Below are positions 5,907 to 11,899 of a stretch of DNA of 11,899 bases, piece after piece (within the stretch, counting starts at the first letter, position 1; the number at the start of each line of letters is the position of its first letter). The position numbers and the translations under genes are program-made. The DNA is taken from NCBI GenBank assembly GCA_020628265.1, contig JAHDFG010000039.1, forward strand, positions 1 through 11,899, read 5' to 3'. This stretch comes from Pseudooctadecabacter sp. Lineage in GTDB: Bacteria; Pseudomonadota; Alphaproteobacteria; Rhodobacterales; Rhodobacteraceae. The notes beneath the pieces were generated by a model that saw nothing but the letters and a program-made list of their open reading frames with translations, searched no databases and was not told the origin of the DNA.

Positions 5907-6424
5907 CGGACCCGCATGGCGCGTTTGATGTCTTCTAGGGCATCGCGCTGGCGGTCGCTGAGGCTGTCGTGAACGGTGCCTTTCAGGACCTCCATCAAGG
6001 GCTCCATTTGTTCCGCTCCGCCCAGTTTGTAGAGTTTGCGGGAGATGCGGGCGATGGCGGGTTCCGCGCCACCGCATTCGGTCATGAACCAACGGCCCAG
6101 CACTTCCATCTCTTGCGCTTCGTCTGCGTCTGCGCGCAATTTGGACCGCAGTTGAACTGTCAGCCGCCCGCGCAATTCGGTCGTGGGCAGGTCGTCGAGT
6201 TCAATGAACGACGTTGCAATCGCCGCAATGGCGAGCCTTGGGTCCTCGATGCTTTCGACGGGGTGGATGTTTGTCTGCCGCCGGAATCCGAACCGCCGTG
6301 CGGCCAGACGCACATCATTGGCCATGTCTGCCACGTCCCCCACTACGTCGCGGGCGCGGCTGGCGCGATTGGCCCAGATATAGGCGGTGACAATGATCCC
6401 TGCGATGGCAATCAGAAATGGCAT
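5903..6424 (-). CDS. Membrane-anchored helical protein of unknown function
   Basis: This is a 173-residue protein with one N-terminal membrane helix (about 3-18, PFLIAIAGIIVTAYIW) followed by a basic segment (NRASRAR), so the rest is probably cytoplasmic. A linker (about 20-60, with RRFGFRRQTNIHPVESIEDP) leads to an all-helical domain (63-173): LAIAAIATSFIELDD, ELRGRLTVQLRSKLRADADEAQEMEVLGRWFMTECGG, and KLYKLGGAEQMEPLMEVLKGTVHDSLSDRQRDALEDIK. The helical pattern faintly recalls TerB or DjlA-type domains, but I cannot claim membership. ATG 6424 is chosen because AAAGGA lies 8 nt upstream; an in-frame GTG at 6442 would place that site inside the gene. It starts 53 nt after pepN ends and is coupled to the next gene through a 4-nt overlap, which argues that the two small proteins work together. 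Confidence 0.78.
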   Translation of the reverse strand: MPFLIAIAGIIVTAYIWANRASRARDVVGDVADMANDVRLAARRFGFRRQTNIHPVESIEDPRLAIAAIATSFIELDDLPTTELRGRLTVQLRSKLRADADEAQEMEVLGRWFMTECGGAEPAIARISRKLYKLGGAEQMEPLMEVLKGTVHDSLSDRQRDALEDIKRAMRVR

Positions 6425-6477
6425 GGGCGTGGTCCTTTGCACTCGTGTGCTCGGAGGTTAACCCACGGGTTGTGTCC

Positions 6478-9051
6478 CTATGAAGTCGGGTTTCCCAGTA
6501 TGCGTCCAACCATTTCGGATGTGTCGCGCGAAAGCCCCTCTTTGGCGGCCAGTCCCTCAAGCGTGGTGCGGATCAGGGCCTGACGGTCTTCATCGTAGCG
6601 CCGCCATGTCTCGAACGCGGATGACAGACGCGCCGTTGTCTGTGGGTTGATCGCGTCAAGCTTGGCCAGCCAATCCCCAAGCAGCCGGTACCCCGCACCA
6701 GAGGCGTGATGAAAGCCCGCGTGGTTATTGGAGAACGCACCAAAGACAGCGCGGAACCGGTTGGGGTTTTTCATGTCGAAGTCGGGTTCTTGGGTCAGGC
6801 GCTCTACCGTTGCCACAGCGTCATTTGGGGCCGCGCGGCTGACTGTCAGGCCGAACCATTTGTCGGTGACCAGCTTGTCATGGCGCCAGCGCTCACGGAA
6901 CGCTGCACTCTGTGCATCCCCCTTGCCAATGTTCATCAGCTGCGCGAGGGCGGCGATGGAATTGGTCATGTTATCCGCCTCTTCAAACTGCTTCGCTGCC
7001 GCATCGCCCCCGTCCAGACGGGTCATCATCGATAGGGCCGCATTGGCCAGCGCTCGTTTTCCGGCAGATTTCGCATCGGGCGAGTAGGGGCCTTCGATCT
7101 GCATCGCCGCATATAGCCGCGGTGACAGGTCTTGCAGATGTTGGGCGCGGGCCACGCGCAGGGTTTCAAGGCCAAGGTGGATGGCCATCGGGTCCGGTGT
7201 CTTGCCCGCCTCGGCGATATCGCGGGCCAGCTCGTCATCGCTGGGCAAGTCCAGCATCAGCGCGCGGAAGGCGGGATCAAGGCTGTCGTCCCGCAGGATC
7301 GCGGCCAGACCGTCCAGATAGGCGGCATCGGGGGCCTGATCTTCGGTGATCATGCCGATCAGCACATTGGACGCCAGTGCATCTGCGGCAGACCATTTGT
7401 TGTAGGGGTCCGTGTCGTGCGCCATCAGGAAGGCCCGCTCGGCGTTGGACTGATCCCTCTCAAGGATCACAGGGGCCGAGAACCCGCGCAGCAGGGAGGG
7501 GACGGGCTTAGCTGCAAGGCCGTCAAAGCTGAAGCTTTGGCTTTCTTCGGTCAGTTCCAGCAGGGTTGTGGGCACCACTTCGTCGCCCTCTTTCGACAGC
7601 AGCCCGACCGCCATCGGGATCACCTGCGGCAGCTTCTGGGAGCCGTCCGGCGTCGGGCGGCTGTGCTGTTTGAAAGTCAATGTGTAAGTGCCATCCTCGA
7701 ACGCTTCTTCCACGCCCACCCGCGGTGTACCTGCCTGTGAATACCACCGTTTGAACTGGGTCAGATCGCGGCCTGTGCTGTCCTCGAATACCTTGAGCCA
7801 GTCTTCGATGGTGGCCGCATCCCCGTCGTGCCGTTCGAAGTAGAGGTCGAGCGCCTTGGCGTAGGCGTCATCGCCCACAAGCCGCTTGAGCATCCCGATA
7901 ATCTCGGCACCCTTTTCGTAGACCGTGATGGTGTAGAAGTTGTTGATCTCAATAAAACTTTCGGGCCGCACGGGGTGGGCCAATGGCCCTGCGTCTTCCT
8001 GAAACTGGGCGCTGCGGATAAGGCCCGCATCCACGATCCGCTTGACCGCATGGCTGCCCTGATCGCCGGTGTATTGCTGGTCGCGGAAGACGGTCAGCCC
8101 TTCTTTCAGGCACAGCTGGAACCAGTCGCGGCAGGTGATGCGGTTGCCGGTCCAGTTGTGGAAATACTCATGCGCGATGATCGCGTCGATGCGTTCGAAA
8201 TTGGCGTCCGTCGAGGTCTCGGGCGATGCCAGAACGCAAGAGGAGTTGAAGATGTTCAGCCCCTTGTTTTCCATGGCCCCCATGTTGAAATCGTCCACGG
8301 CGACGATGTTGAAAATATCCAGATCGTATTCGCGGCCATAGACATCCTCGTCCCACTTCATCGACCGCTTTAGGGCCTCCATCCCGAAGGCGCATTTGTC
8401 TTCGTCTCCGCCGGGGCGGACCCAGATGTTCAACTCGACATCCTTGCCGGATTTCGTCGTAAATTGGCCTGCGTGGTTGACCAGTTCCCCGCCCACAAGG
8501 GCGAAAAGGTAAGCGGGCTTGGGCCATGGGTCGTGCCACTCTGCCCAACCGTCGCCTTGGCTGACGGGATTGCCGTTGGACAACAGCACCGGTAGATCGC
8601 CTTCGATGCGGGTGGTGAAGACCGACATGACGTCGGGCCGATCAGGGTAGAAGGTGATCTTGCGGAACCCTTCGGCCTCGCACTGGGTGCAGTACATGCC
8701 GTTCGACATATAGAGCCCCTCAAGCGCGGTGTTGGTTTCGGGGGAAATCTGGACCTCGCATTCCCACACGAAGGGTGCGTCGGGCACGTCGCAGGTGAGG
8801 CCCGTGTCAGTCACGTCGGGGGTGACAGCCTTGCCATCCACCTTTGCCCAGATCAGCTTCAATTCCTGTCCGTGCAGGAAGAAAGGGCCGGGGAAATCCG
8901 CATTTGGGCGCACGTCCAGTCGTGCAACCACCCTTGTTGCTGTGGGGGCCAGTTTGAATGTCAGATGCACTGCGTCGATGTGATAGGCGAAGGGGCGGTA
9001 GTCCTTCAGGTAGATCGTTTCAGGAGAGGTGGCGGCGGTTGCGTCTTTCAT
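6478..9051 (-). CDS. pepN: Aminopeptidase N (M1 family)
   Basis: This is an 857-residue zinc metallopeptidase of gluzincin family M1 that removes N-terminal amino acids from peptides in the cytoplasm. It is close to the length of E. coli PepN (870). The substrate-anchoring exopeptidase motif GAMEN is at 258-262. The zinc site is HEYFH (294-298) plus E317 in CLKEGLTVFRD, with E295 the catalytic base and H294, H298 and E317 the ligands. Y378 (NFYTITVYEKGAE) fits the transition-state tyrosine. The N-terminal beta domain includes GLYMSNGMYCTQCEAEGFRKITFYPDRPDVMSV, typical of PepN. A long C-terminal helical domain completes the protein. ATG 9051 has GGAG 7 nt upstream. It is the first gene of a probable four-gene minus-strand operon and diverges from the photolyase gene. 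Confidence 0.97.
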   Translation of the reverse strand: MKDATAATSPETIYLKDYRPFAYHIDAVHLTFKLAPTATRVVARLDVRPNADFPGPFFLHGQELKLIWAKVDGKAVTPDVTDTGLTCDVPDAPFVWECEVQISPETNTALEGLYMSNGMYCTQCEAEGFRKITFYPDRPDVMSVFTTRIEGDLPVLLSNGNPVSQGDGWAEWHDPWPKPAYLFALVGGELVNHAGQFTTKSGKDVELNIWVRPGGDEDKCAFGMEALKRSMKWDEDVYGREYDLDIFNIVAVDDFNMGAMENKGLNIFNSSCVLASPETSTDANFERIDAIIAHEYFHNWTGNRITCRDWFQLCLKEGLTVFRDQQYTGDQGSHAVKRIVDAGLIRSAQFQEDAGPLAHPVRPESFIEINNFYTITVYEKGAEIIGMLKRLVGDDAYAKALDLYFERHDGDAATIEDWLKVFEDSTGRDLTQFKRWYSQAGTPRVGVEEAFEDGTYTLTFKQHSRPTPDGSQKLPQVIPMAVGLLSKEGDEVVPTTLLELTEESQSFSFDGLAAKPVPSLLRGFSAPVILERDQSNAERAFLMAHDTDPYNKWSAADALASNVLIGMITEDQAPDAAYLDGLAAILRDDSLDPAFRALMLDLPSDDELARDIAEAGKTPDPMAIHLGLETLRVARAQHLQDLSPRLYAAMQIEGPYSPDAKSAGKRALANAALSMMTRLDGGDAAAKQFEEADNMTNSIAALAQLMNIGKGDAQSAAFRERWRHDKLVTDKWFGLTVSRAAPNDAVATVERLTQEPDFDMKNPNRFRAVFGAFSNNHAGFHHASGAGYRLLGDWLAKLDAINPQTTARLSSAFETWRRYDEDRQALIRTTLEGLAAKEGLSRDTSEMVGRILGNPTS

Positions 9052-9081
9052 GGGGCGGCTCCGATCTGCTGGGTTGAGCGG

Positions 9082-9110
9082 ACCCTATGCCGCGCCCCAC
9101 TGGCGGACAA
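9082..9110 (-). promoter_or_regulatory. Candidate pepN promoter
   Basis: Reading leftwards, TTGTCC (9110-9105) and TAGGGT (9087-9082) are separated by 17 nt. The -35 box matches consensus at 4 of 6 positions and the -10 box at 3 of 6. Transcription would start near 9075, about 24 nt before the pepN ATG. The -35 box lies inside the palindrome at 9102-9122. Confidence 0.35.
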
Positions 9111-9122
9111 GGCTTGGCCGCC
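9102..9122. promoter_or_regulatory. 21-nt near-palindrome between pepN and photolyase genes
   Basis: The arms GGCGG (9102-9106) and CCGCC (9118-9122) flank an inner CAAG (9108-9111) and CTTG (9113-9116) around a central G. Nine of ten positions pair, and the only mismatch is A9107 against G9117. It lies 13 nt before the photolyase ATG and overlaps the candidate pepN -35 box. It could be an operator for either or both genes, or an RNA hairpin just before the photolyase start. No regulator is identified. Confidence 0.45.
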
Positions 9123-9135
9123 TATTTGGTGCCCC

Positions 9136-10623
9136 ATGTACGTGATCTGGTTCAAACGCGACCTGCGGGTTGAGGACAACGCGGCCCTTACGGCGGTGCC
9201 CAAAGGTGCGCCTGTCATTCCGCTCTATGTCTATGAGCCTGACTATTGGGCGCTGCCGGATACCAGCGGGCAGCAGTGGGCCTTTATCGCTGAGTGTCTA
9301 AACGGGTTGGGGCGTGATCTGGCCAGATTGGGCGCACCCTTGGTGACGCGTGTCGGGGACGTGGTTGAGGTAATGGAAGACCTGCGCCGCACCCATGGCG
9401 TGACCCATCTGGTCAGCCACGAAGAAACGGGCAACCTGTGGACTTTTGCCCGTGACCGGCGCGTGGCGGCGTGGGCGCGGGGGCAGGGCGTAAACTGGCG
9501 CGAAGTGCCGTCGTCTGGCGTGGTGCGCAGGCTTTCGGGCCGCGACGACTGGGCCAAACAGCGTGACGCCCGTATTTTTGCGCCCGTGATTGATCCGCCA
9601 GAGCATCTGCAAGGTCCCGACGTGCCGTCCGAACCTTTGCCGGCGGGGCCTGCTGACCCTTGCGCTGGGCGGCAAACCGGAGGGCGGGATCAGGCCCTGT
9701 CGCTCTTGGACGGGTTTCTGACCGAACGGGGCCGGACCTATCGCAGCGCCATGTCGTCCCCTGTTGAGGGCGCCACGGCCTGTTCGCGCCTGTCGCCCCA
9801 TTTCGCGGCGGGCACCTTGTCGATCCGCGAGGCGGCCATGGCAACAGCCGCCCGCCAGAGGGAGGTGACGGACAAAACGTGGAAGGCCTCGTTGAAGTCG
9901 TTTCAAAGCCGGTTGGCGTGGCGGGATCACTTCATTCAGAAGCTTGAAGATGAGCCGCGGATCGAAACCCGCTGTCTGCATTCCGCCTATGAAGGCCTGC
10001 GCGGGGATGATGCGGAACGGCGCGGCGCGTGGGAGAGGGGCGAAACTGGCCTGCCGTTCGTCGACGCCTGTATGCGCAGTCTGAACGCCACAGGCTGGTT
10101 GAATTTCCGCATGCGGTCGATGGTGATGGCGGTGGCGTCCTATCATCTATGGCTGGATTGGCGGGCAACCGGCCCACATCTGGCGCGGATGTTTACCGAC
10201 TACGAGCCCGGCATTCACTGGAGCCAGGTGCAGATGCAGTCTGGCACGACGGGGATGAATACCGTGCGCATCTACAACCCCGTCAAACAGGGGCATGATC
10301 AGGACCCGACAGGCGTGTTCACGAGACGGTGGGTGCCGGAGCTGGCTCCTGTTCCAGACGTCTATCTGCAAGAGCCATGGCTATGGGAGGGGGCGCAATC
10401 CTTGCCGTACCCCCCACCGATCATCGATGTGAAAGCCGCAGCGCAGGAGGCGCGCGCCCGCATTTGGGGCGTCCGGACCGGTAATGCGTTCCGCTCGGAG
10501 GCAGCGGCGGTGATCCACAAACATGCATCACGGAAGGATCGGCAGGGCCGCTTTGTGAACGACCGTGCCCGTGGGGGGCGGCGCAAGCCCAAGGACGACA
10601 AACAGATGAGCTTTGATTTGTAA
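9136..10623 (+). CDS. Cryptochrome/deoxyribodipyrimidine photolyase family protein
   Basis: This 495-residue flavoprotein is expected to use blue light and FADH- to repair pyrimidine dimers, or to act as a cryptochrome. The N-terminal alpha/beta antenna domain begins MYVIWFKRDLRVEDNAAL and includes HEETGNLWTFARD (95-107). The FAD-binding helical domain has SRLSPHFAAGTLS (217-229) and SRLAWRDHF (258-266). By alignment from memory to E. coli PhrB, the electron-transfer triad W306/W359/W382 corresponds to W299, W342 and W362. The CPD-binding W384 aligns with Q364 in GIHWSQVQMQSGTTGMN (359-375), so this is not the classical class I pocket. The C-terminus is basic and ends QMSFDL. ATG 9136 starts the domain; the frame is open further upstream only as antisense to pepN. 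Weak GGTG precedes the ATG. A DUF2256 gene follows 1 nt after the stop. Confidence 0.92.
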   Translation: MYVIWFKRDLRVEDNAALTAVPKGAPVIPLYVYEPDYWALPDTSGQQWAFIAECLNGLGRDLARLGAPLVTRVGDVVEVMEDLRRTHGVTHLVSHEETGNLWTFARDRRVAAWARGQGVNWREVPSSGVVRRLSGRDDWAKQRDARIFAPVIDPPEHLQGPDVPSEPLPAGPADPCAGRQTGGRDQALSLLDGFLTERGRTYRSAMSSPVEGATACSRLSPHFAAGTLSIREAAMATAARQREVTDKTWKASLKSFQSRLAWRDHFIQKLEDEPRIETRCLHSAYEGLRGDDAERRGAWERGETGLPFVDACMRSLNATGWLNFRMRSMVMAVASYHLWLDWRATGPHLARMFTDYEPGIHWSQVQMQSGTTGMNTVRIYNPVKQGHDQDPTGVFTRRWVPELAPVPDVYLQEPWLWEGAQSLPYPPPIIDVKAAAQEARARIWGVRTGNAFRSEAAAVIHKHASRKDRQGRFVNDRARGGRRKPKDDKQMSFDL

Positions 10624-10624
10624 G

Positions 10625-10801
10625 ATGCCAAAAGGGGTTAAGAAATCCGATCTTCCGTCGAAGGACTGTGTGACCTGCGGGCGTCCGTTCACGTGGCGCA
10701 AGAAATGGGCCAAGGTCTGGGACGAGGTGCAATATTGCTCGGACCGGTGCCGTCGTAGCCGTGCATCACGACCTGTTTCCCAATCTGTTTTGAAAGACTG
10801 A
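10625..10801 (+). CDS. DUF2256 zinc-ribbon protein
   Basis: This is a 58-residue basic protein with four cysteines arranged as CVTC (15-18) and CSDRC (38-42), flanking PFTWRKKWAKVWDEVQY. The pattern fits DUF2256 (COG4338), small proteins of unknown function that probably bind one zinc ion. From memory they often occur next to, or fused with, photolyase-family genes. The start ATG lies 1 nt after the photolyase TAA, with no good ribosome binding site of its own, so translation is probably coupled to the upstream gene. A TTG at 10613 would extend it into the photolyase frame by four codons and is less likely. The ratio of Lys and Arg to acidic residues would suit nucleic-acid binding. That it assists the photolyase is inference from position only. 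Confidence 0.87.
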   Translation: MPKGVKKSDLPSKDCVTCGRPFTWRKKWAKVWDEVQYCSDRCRRSRASRPVSQSVLKD

Positions 10802-10819
10802 CGCAAAAACTGGTAAGAT
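10790..10819 (+). promoter_or_regulatory. Candidate glcB promoter
   Basis: TTGAAA (10790-10795, 5 of 6 to consensus) and TAAGAT (10814-10819, 4 of 6) are 18 nt apart. Transcription would start near 10826, leaving an untranslated leader of about 80 nt. The -35 box lies in the last codons of the DUF2256 gene. An alternative pair, TTGCCT (10836-10841) and TACATC (10859-10864) with 17-nt spacing, is weaker at the -10 box. Confidence 0.4.
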
Positions 10820-10829
10820 TATTTTACCA
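10811..10829. promoter_or_regulatory. 19-bp near-palindromic operator candidate upstream of glcB
   Basis: TGGTAAGATTATTTTACCA is symmetrical about its central T, with 8 of 9 base pairs matching and only the seventh position (G against T) failing. It lies 80 nt upstream of the glcB start and overlaps the candidate -10 box, where a bound repressor would block transcription. TGGT and ACCA half-sites are typical of FadR-type GntR regulators, but the spacing here (11 nt) is wider than the classical 3. The regulator is unknown. Confidence 0.5.
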
Positions 10830-10908
10830 ATGCTGTTGCCTATAGGAAACTTCTGTCTTACATCGGACCTGACGCCAAAAGGGGCGCGTGTTGAAGAAGG
10901 GAACGGAT

Positions 10909-11899
10909 ATGACCGATCGGGTTGAACGCAACGGACTTCAGGTCGCAACCGAGCTCGCAGAGTTCATCGAAACGCAAGCCCTTCCGGGAACGGAGGTCAG
11001 TGCGGACGCGTTTTGGGCGGGCCTGTCGACACTTGTGCACGACTTTGGCCCCCGCAACCGCGCACTTCTAGACAAGCGCGAGGCCCTGCAAGAGCAGCTG
11101 GACACCTGGCACAAGCAGAACCCCGAGTTGGAGGAGGCCGCTTATGAGGCCTTCCTACGTGAGATCGGCTACCTGCTGCCGGAAGGGGACGATTTCGAGA
11201 TCGAAACCTCCAACATCGACCCAGAGATCGCGTCCGTTGCAGGGCCGCAATTGGTGGTCCCCATCACCAACGGGCGGTTCGCCCTGAATGCGGCCAACGC
11301 CCGCTGGGGAAGCCTGTATGATGCATTCTACGGGACGGATGCCATGGGGCGTGCGCCTGAAGGCCGCGGTTATGATCGTGGTCACGGTGCGCGGGTTGTC
11401 GCGCGGACCCGTGTGTTCCTTGACGATACCTTCCCGATCAAGGGCGCGTCCCATGGCGACGTCCAGCGCTACGTCGTTGCTGACGGTCAGTTGATGGTGG
11501 ACGACAACCCTCTGATGATGCCCGAGCAATTCGTGGGATATACGGGCAACCCCAAGGCCCCCGACACGATCGTGTTGCGGAACAACGGGCTGCACGTTGA
11601 GATGGTATTCGACCGTGCCCACCCCATCGGGTCCCGCGACCGTGCTTTGCTGGCGGATGTGCGGCTTGAGTCCGCCGTCTCGGCGATTATGGACTGCGAA
11701 GATTCTGTCGCATGCGTGGATGCCGAAGACAAGGTCGTGGCCTACAGCAACTGGCTGGGGCTGATGAAAGGTGATCTGGAGGCGTCGTTCGAGAAGGGCG
11801 GCAAGACCATGACCCGCCGCTTGCACGATGACCGCGTCTATACCGCACCTGATGGCGGCACGCTGACCCTGAAGGGGCGGGCGCTGCTGTGGATCCGCA
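10909..11899 (+). CDS. glcB: Malate synthase G, N-terminal part
   Basis: Malate synthase G condenses glyoxylate with acetyl-CoA to give malate and CoA in the cytoplasm, completing the glyoxylate cycle or feeding in glycolate-derived carbon. The window holds the first 330 of about 720 codons, in frame throughout and cut by the right edge. Diagnostic segments are WGSLYDAFYGTDA, GRGYDRGHGARVVARTR, FPIKGASHGDV and MDCEDSVACVDAEDKVVAYSNWLGLM, with D262, E264 and D265 in the metal-site region. The last complete codon is R330 in GRALLWIR, which aligns with the catalytic R338 of the E. coli enzyme with a consistent offset of 8. ATG 10909 has AAGGGA 6 nt upstream. A palindrome overlapping its likely promoter suggests specific control. 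It follows the DUF2256 gene by 107 nt and is probably transcribed separately. Confidence 0.97.
   Translation, partial: MTDRVERNGLQVATELAEFIETQALPGTEVSADAFWAGLSTLVHDFGPRNRALLDKREALQEQLDTWHKQNPELEEAAYEAFLREIGYLLPEGDDFEIETSNIDPEIASVAGPQLVVPITNGRFALNAANARWGSLYDAFYGTDAMGRAPEGRGYDRGHGARVVARTRVFLDDTFPIKGASHGDVQRYVVADGQLMVDDNPLMMPEQFVGYTGNPKAPDTIVLRNNGLHVEMVFDRAHPIGSRDRALLADVRLESAVSAIMDCEDSVACVDAEDKVVAYSNWLGLMKGDLEASFEKGGKTMTRRLHDDRVYTAPDGGTLTLKGRALLWIR

Noticed and set aside
5907..6092. 62-codon upstream extension of the two-TM protein
   Set aside because: It overlaps the well-supported upstream gene on the same strand in another frame and is Arg/His/Pro-rich. The GTGA junction gives a natural start.
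6455..6470. Small inverted repeat AACCC/GGGTT between pepN and the next gene
   Set aside because: It has a five-base arm, a two-base centre and no U-run, and lies within a 53-nt operon gap. It is too weak to call a terminator or operator.
7132..7740. 202-residue open frame opposite pepN
   Set aside because: It is antisense to the C-terminal domain of PepN, has no motif, and the pepN frame is continuous here.
8872..9135. 88-codon upstream extension of the photolyase frame
   Set aside because: The added part is antisense to pepN, Cys/Gly-rich and without domain match. The photolyase fold starts exactly at MYVIWFKRDLR.
9052..9135. SOS (LexA) box upstream of the photolyase
   Set aside because: No GAAC-N4-GAAC or GTTC-N7-GTTC like site was found in the gap.
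11155..11826. 223-residue open frame opposite malate synthase
   Set aside because: It is antisense to a clear malate synthase G reading frame that is intact to the window edge.

Overview
The window looks like a piece of a GC-rich alphaproteobacterial chromosome, most likely Rhodobacterales (the Roseobacter group). The evidence is the gene content and protein style: a J-domain protein next to bolA, a single-subunit-style gatB, pepN, a photolyase paired with a DUF2256 zinc-ribbon protein, and malate synthase G. A G/C-rich double-hairpin intergenic element of a type I associate with this group is also present. No search was run, so the taxonomic call is inference. I see no tRNA, rRNA, CRISPR, insertion sequence, integrase or phage gene. 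Gaps between genes are short (the largest is about 226 bp), so this reads as conserved core chromosome rather than an accessory island.

Left part (1-4554): the 3' end of an unknown membrane protein (+) converges on a J-domain protein with a Cys/His cluster (-). That gene diverges from a BolA-family protein (+). bolA converges, with a 1-nt gap, on a DUF4177 protein carrying a long acidic tail (-). Next comes gatB (-), subunit B of the tRNA-dependent amidotransferase. It is separated from the DUF4177 gene by the G/C-rich repeat and diverges from a secreted SLT-type lytic transglycosylase (+).

Middle part (4551-9051): four genes on the minus strand are spaced like an operon. They are pepN (aminopeptidase N), a one-TM helical protein, a two-TM protein translationally coupled through a GTGA overlap, and a hemolysin/PlsC-type lysophospholipid acyltransferase. 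The last gene overlaps the convergent transglycosylase gene by 4 nt. The two unknown membrane proteins and the acyltransferase suggest an envelope theme, but nothing shows that they act together.

Right part (9052-11899): an 84-bp region carrying a 21-nt near-palindrome separates pepN from a divergent photolyase/cryptochrome gene. The photolyase has a non-canonical lesion/FAD-pocket segment and ends in QMSFDL, which resembles a hexapeptide sliding-clamp-binding motif. A DUF2256 zinc-ribbon gene starts 1 nt after its stop codon. Malate synthase G (glyoxylate cycle) follows behind a 19-bp near-palindromic operator candidate and is cut by the window edge.

No wholly new multi-gene system is evident. 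The most promising leads are the photolyase with its clamp-like tail and coupled zinc-ribbon partner, the palindromes upstream of the photolyase and malate synthase genes, and the hairpin that covers the bolA ribosome binding site.
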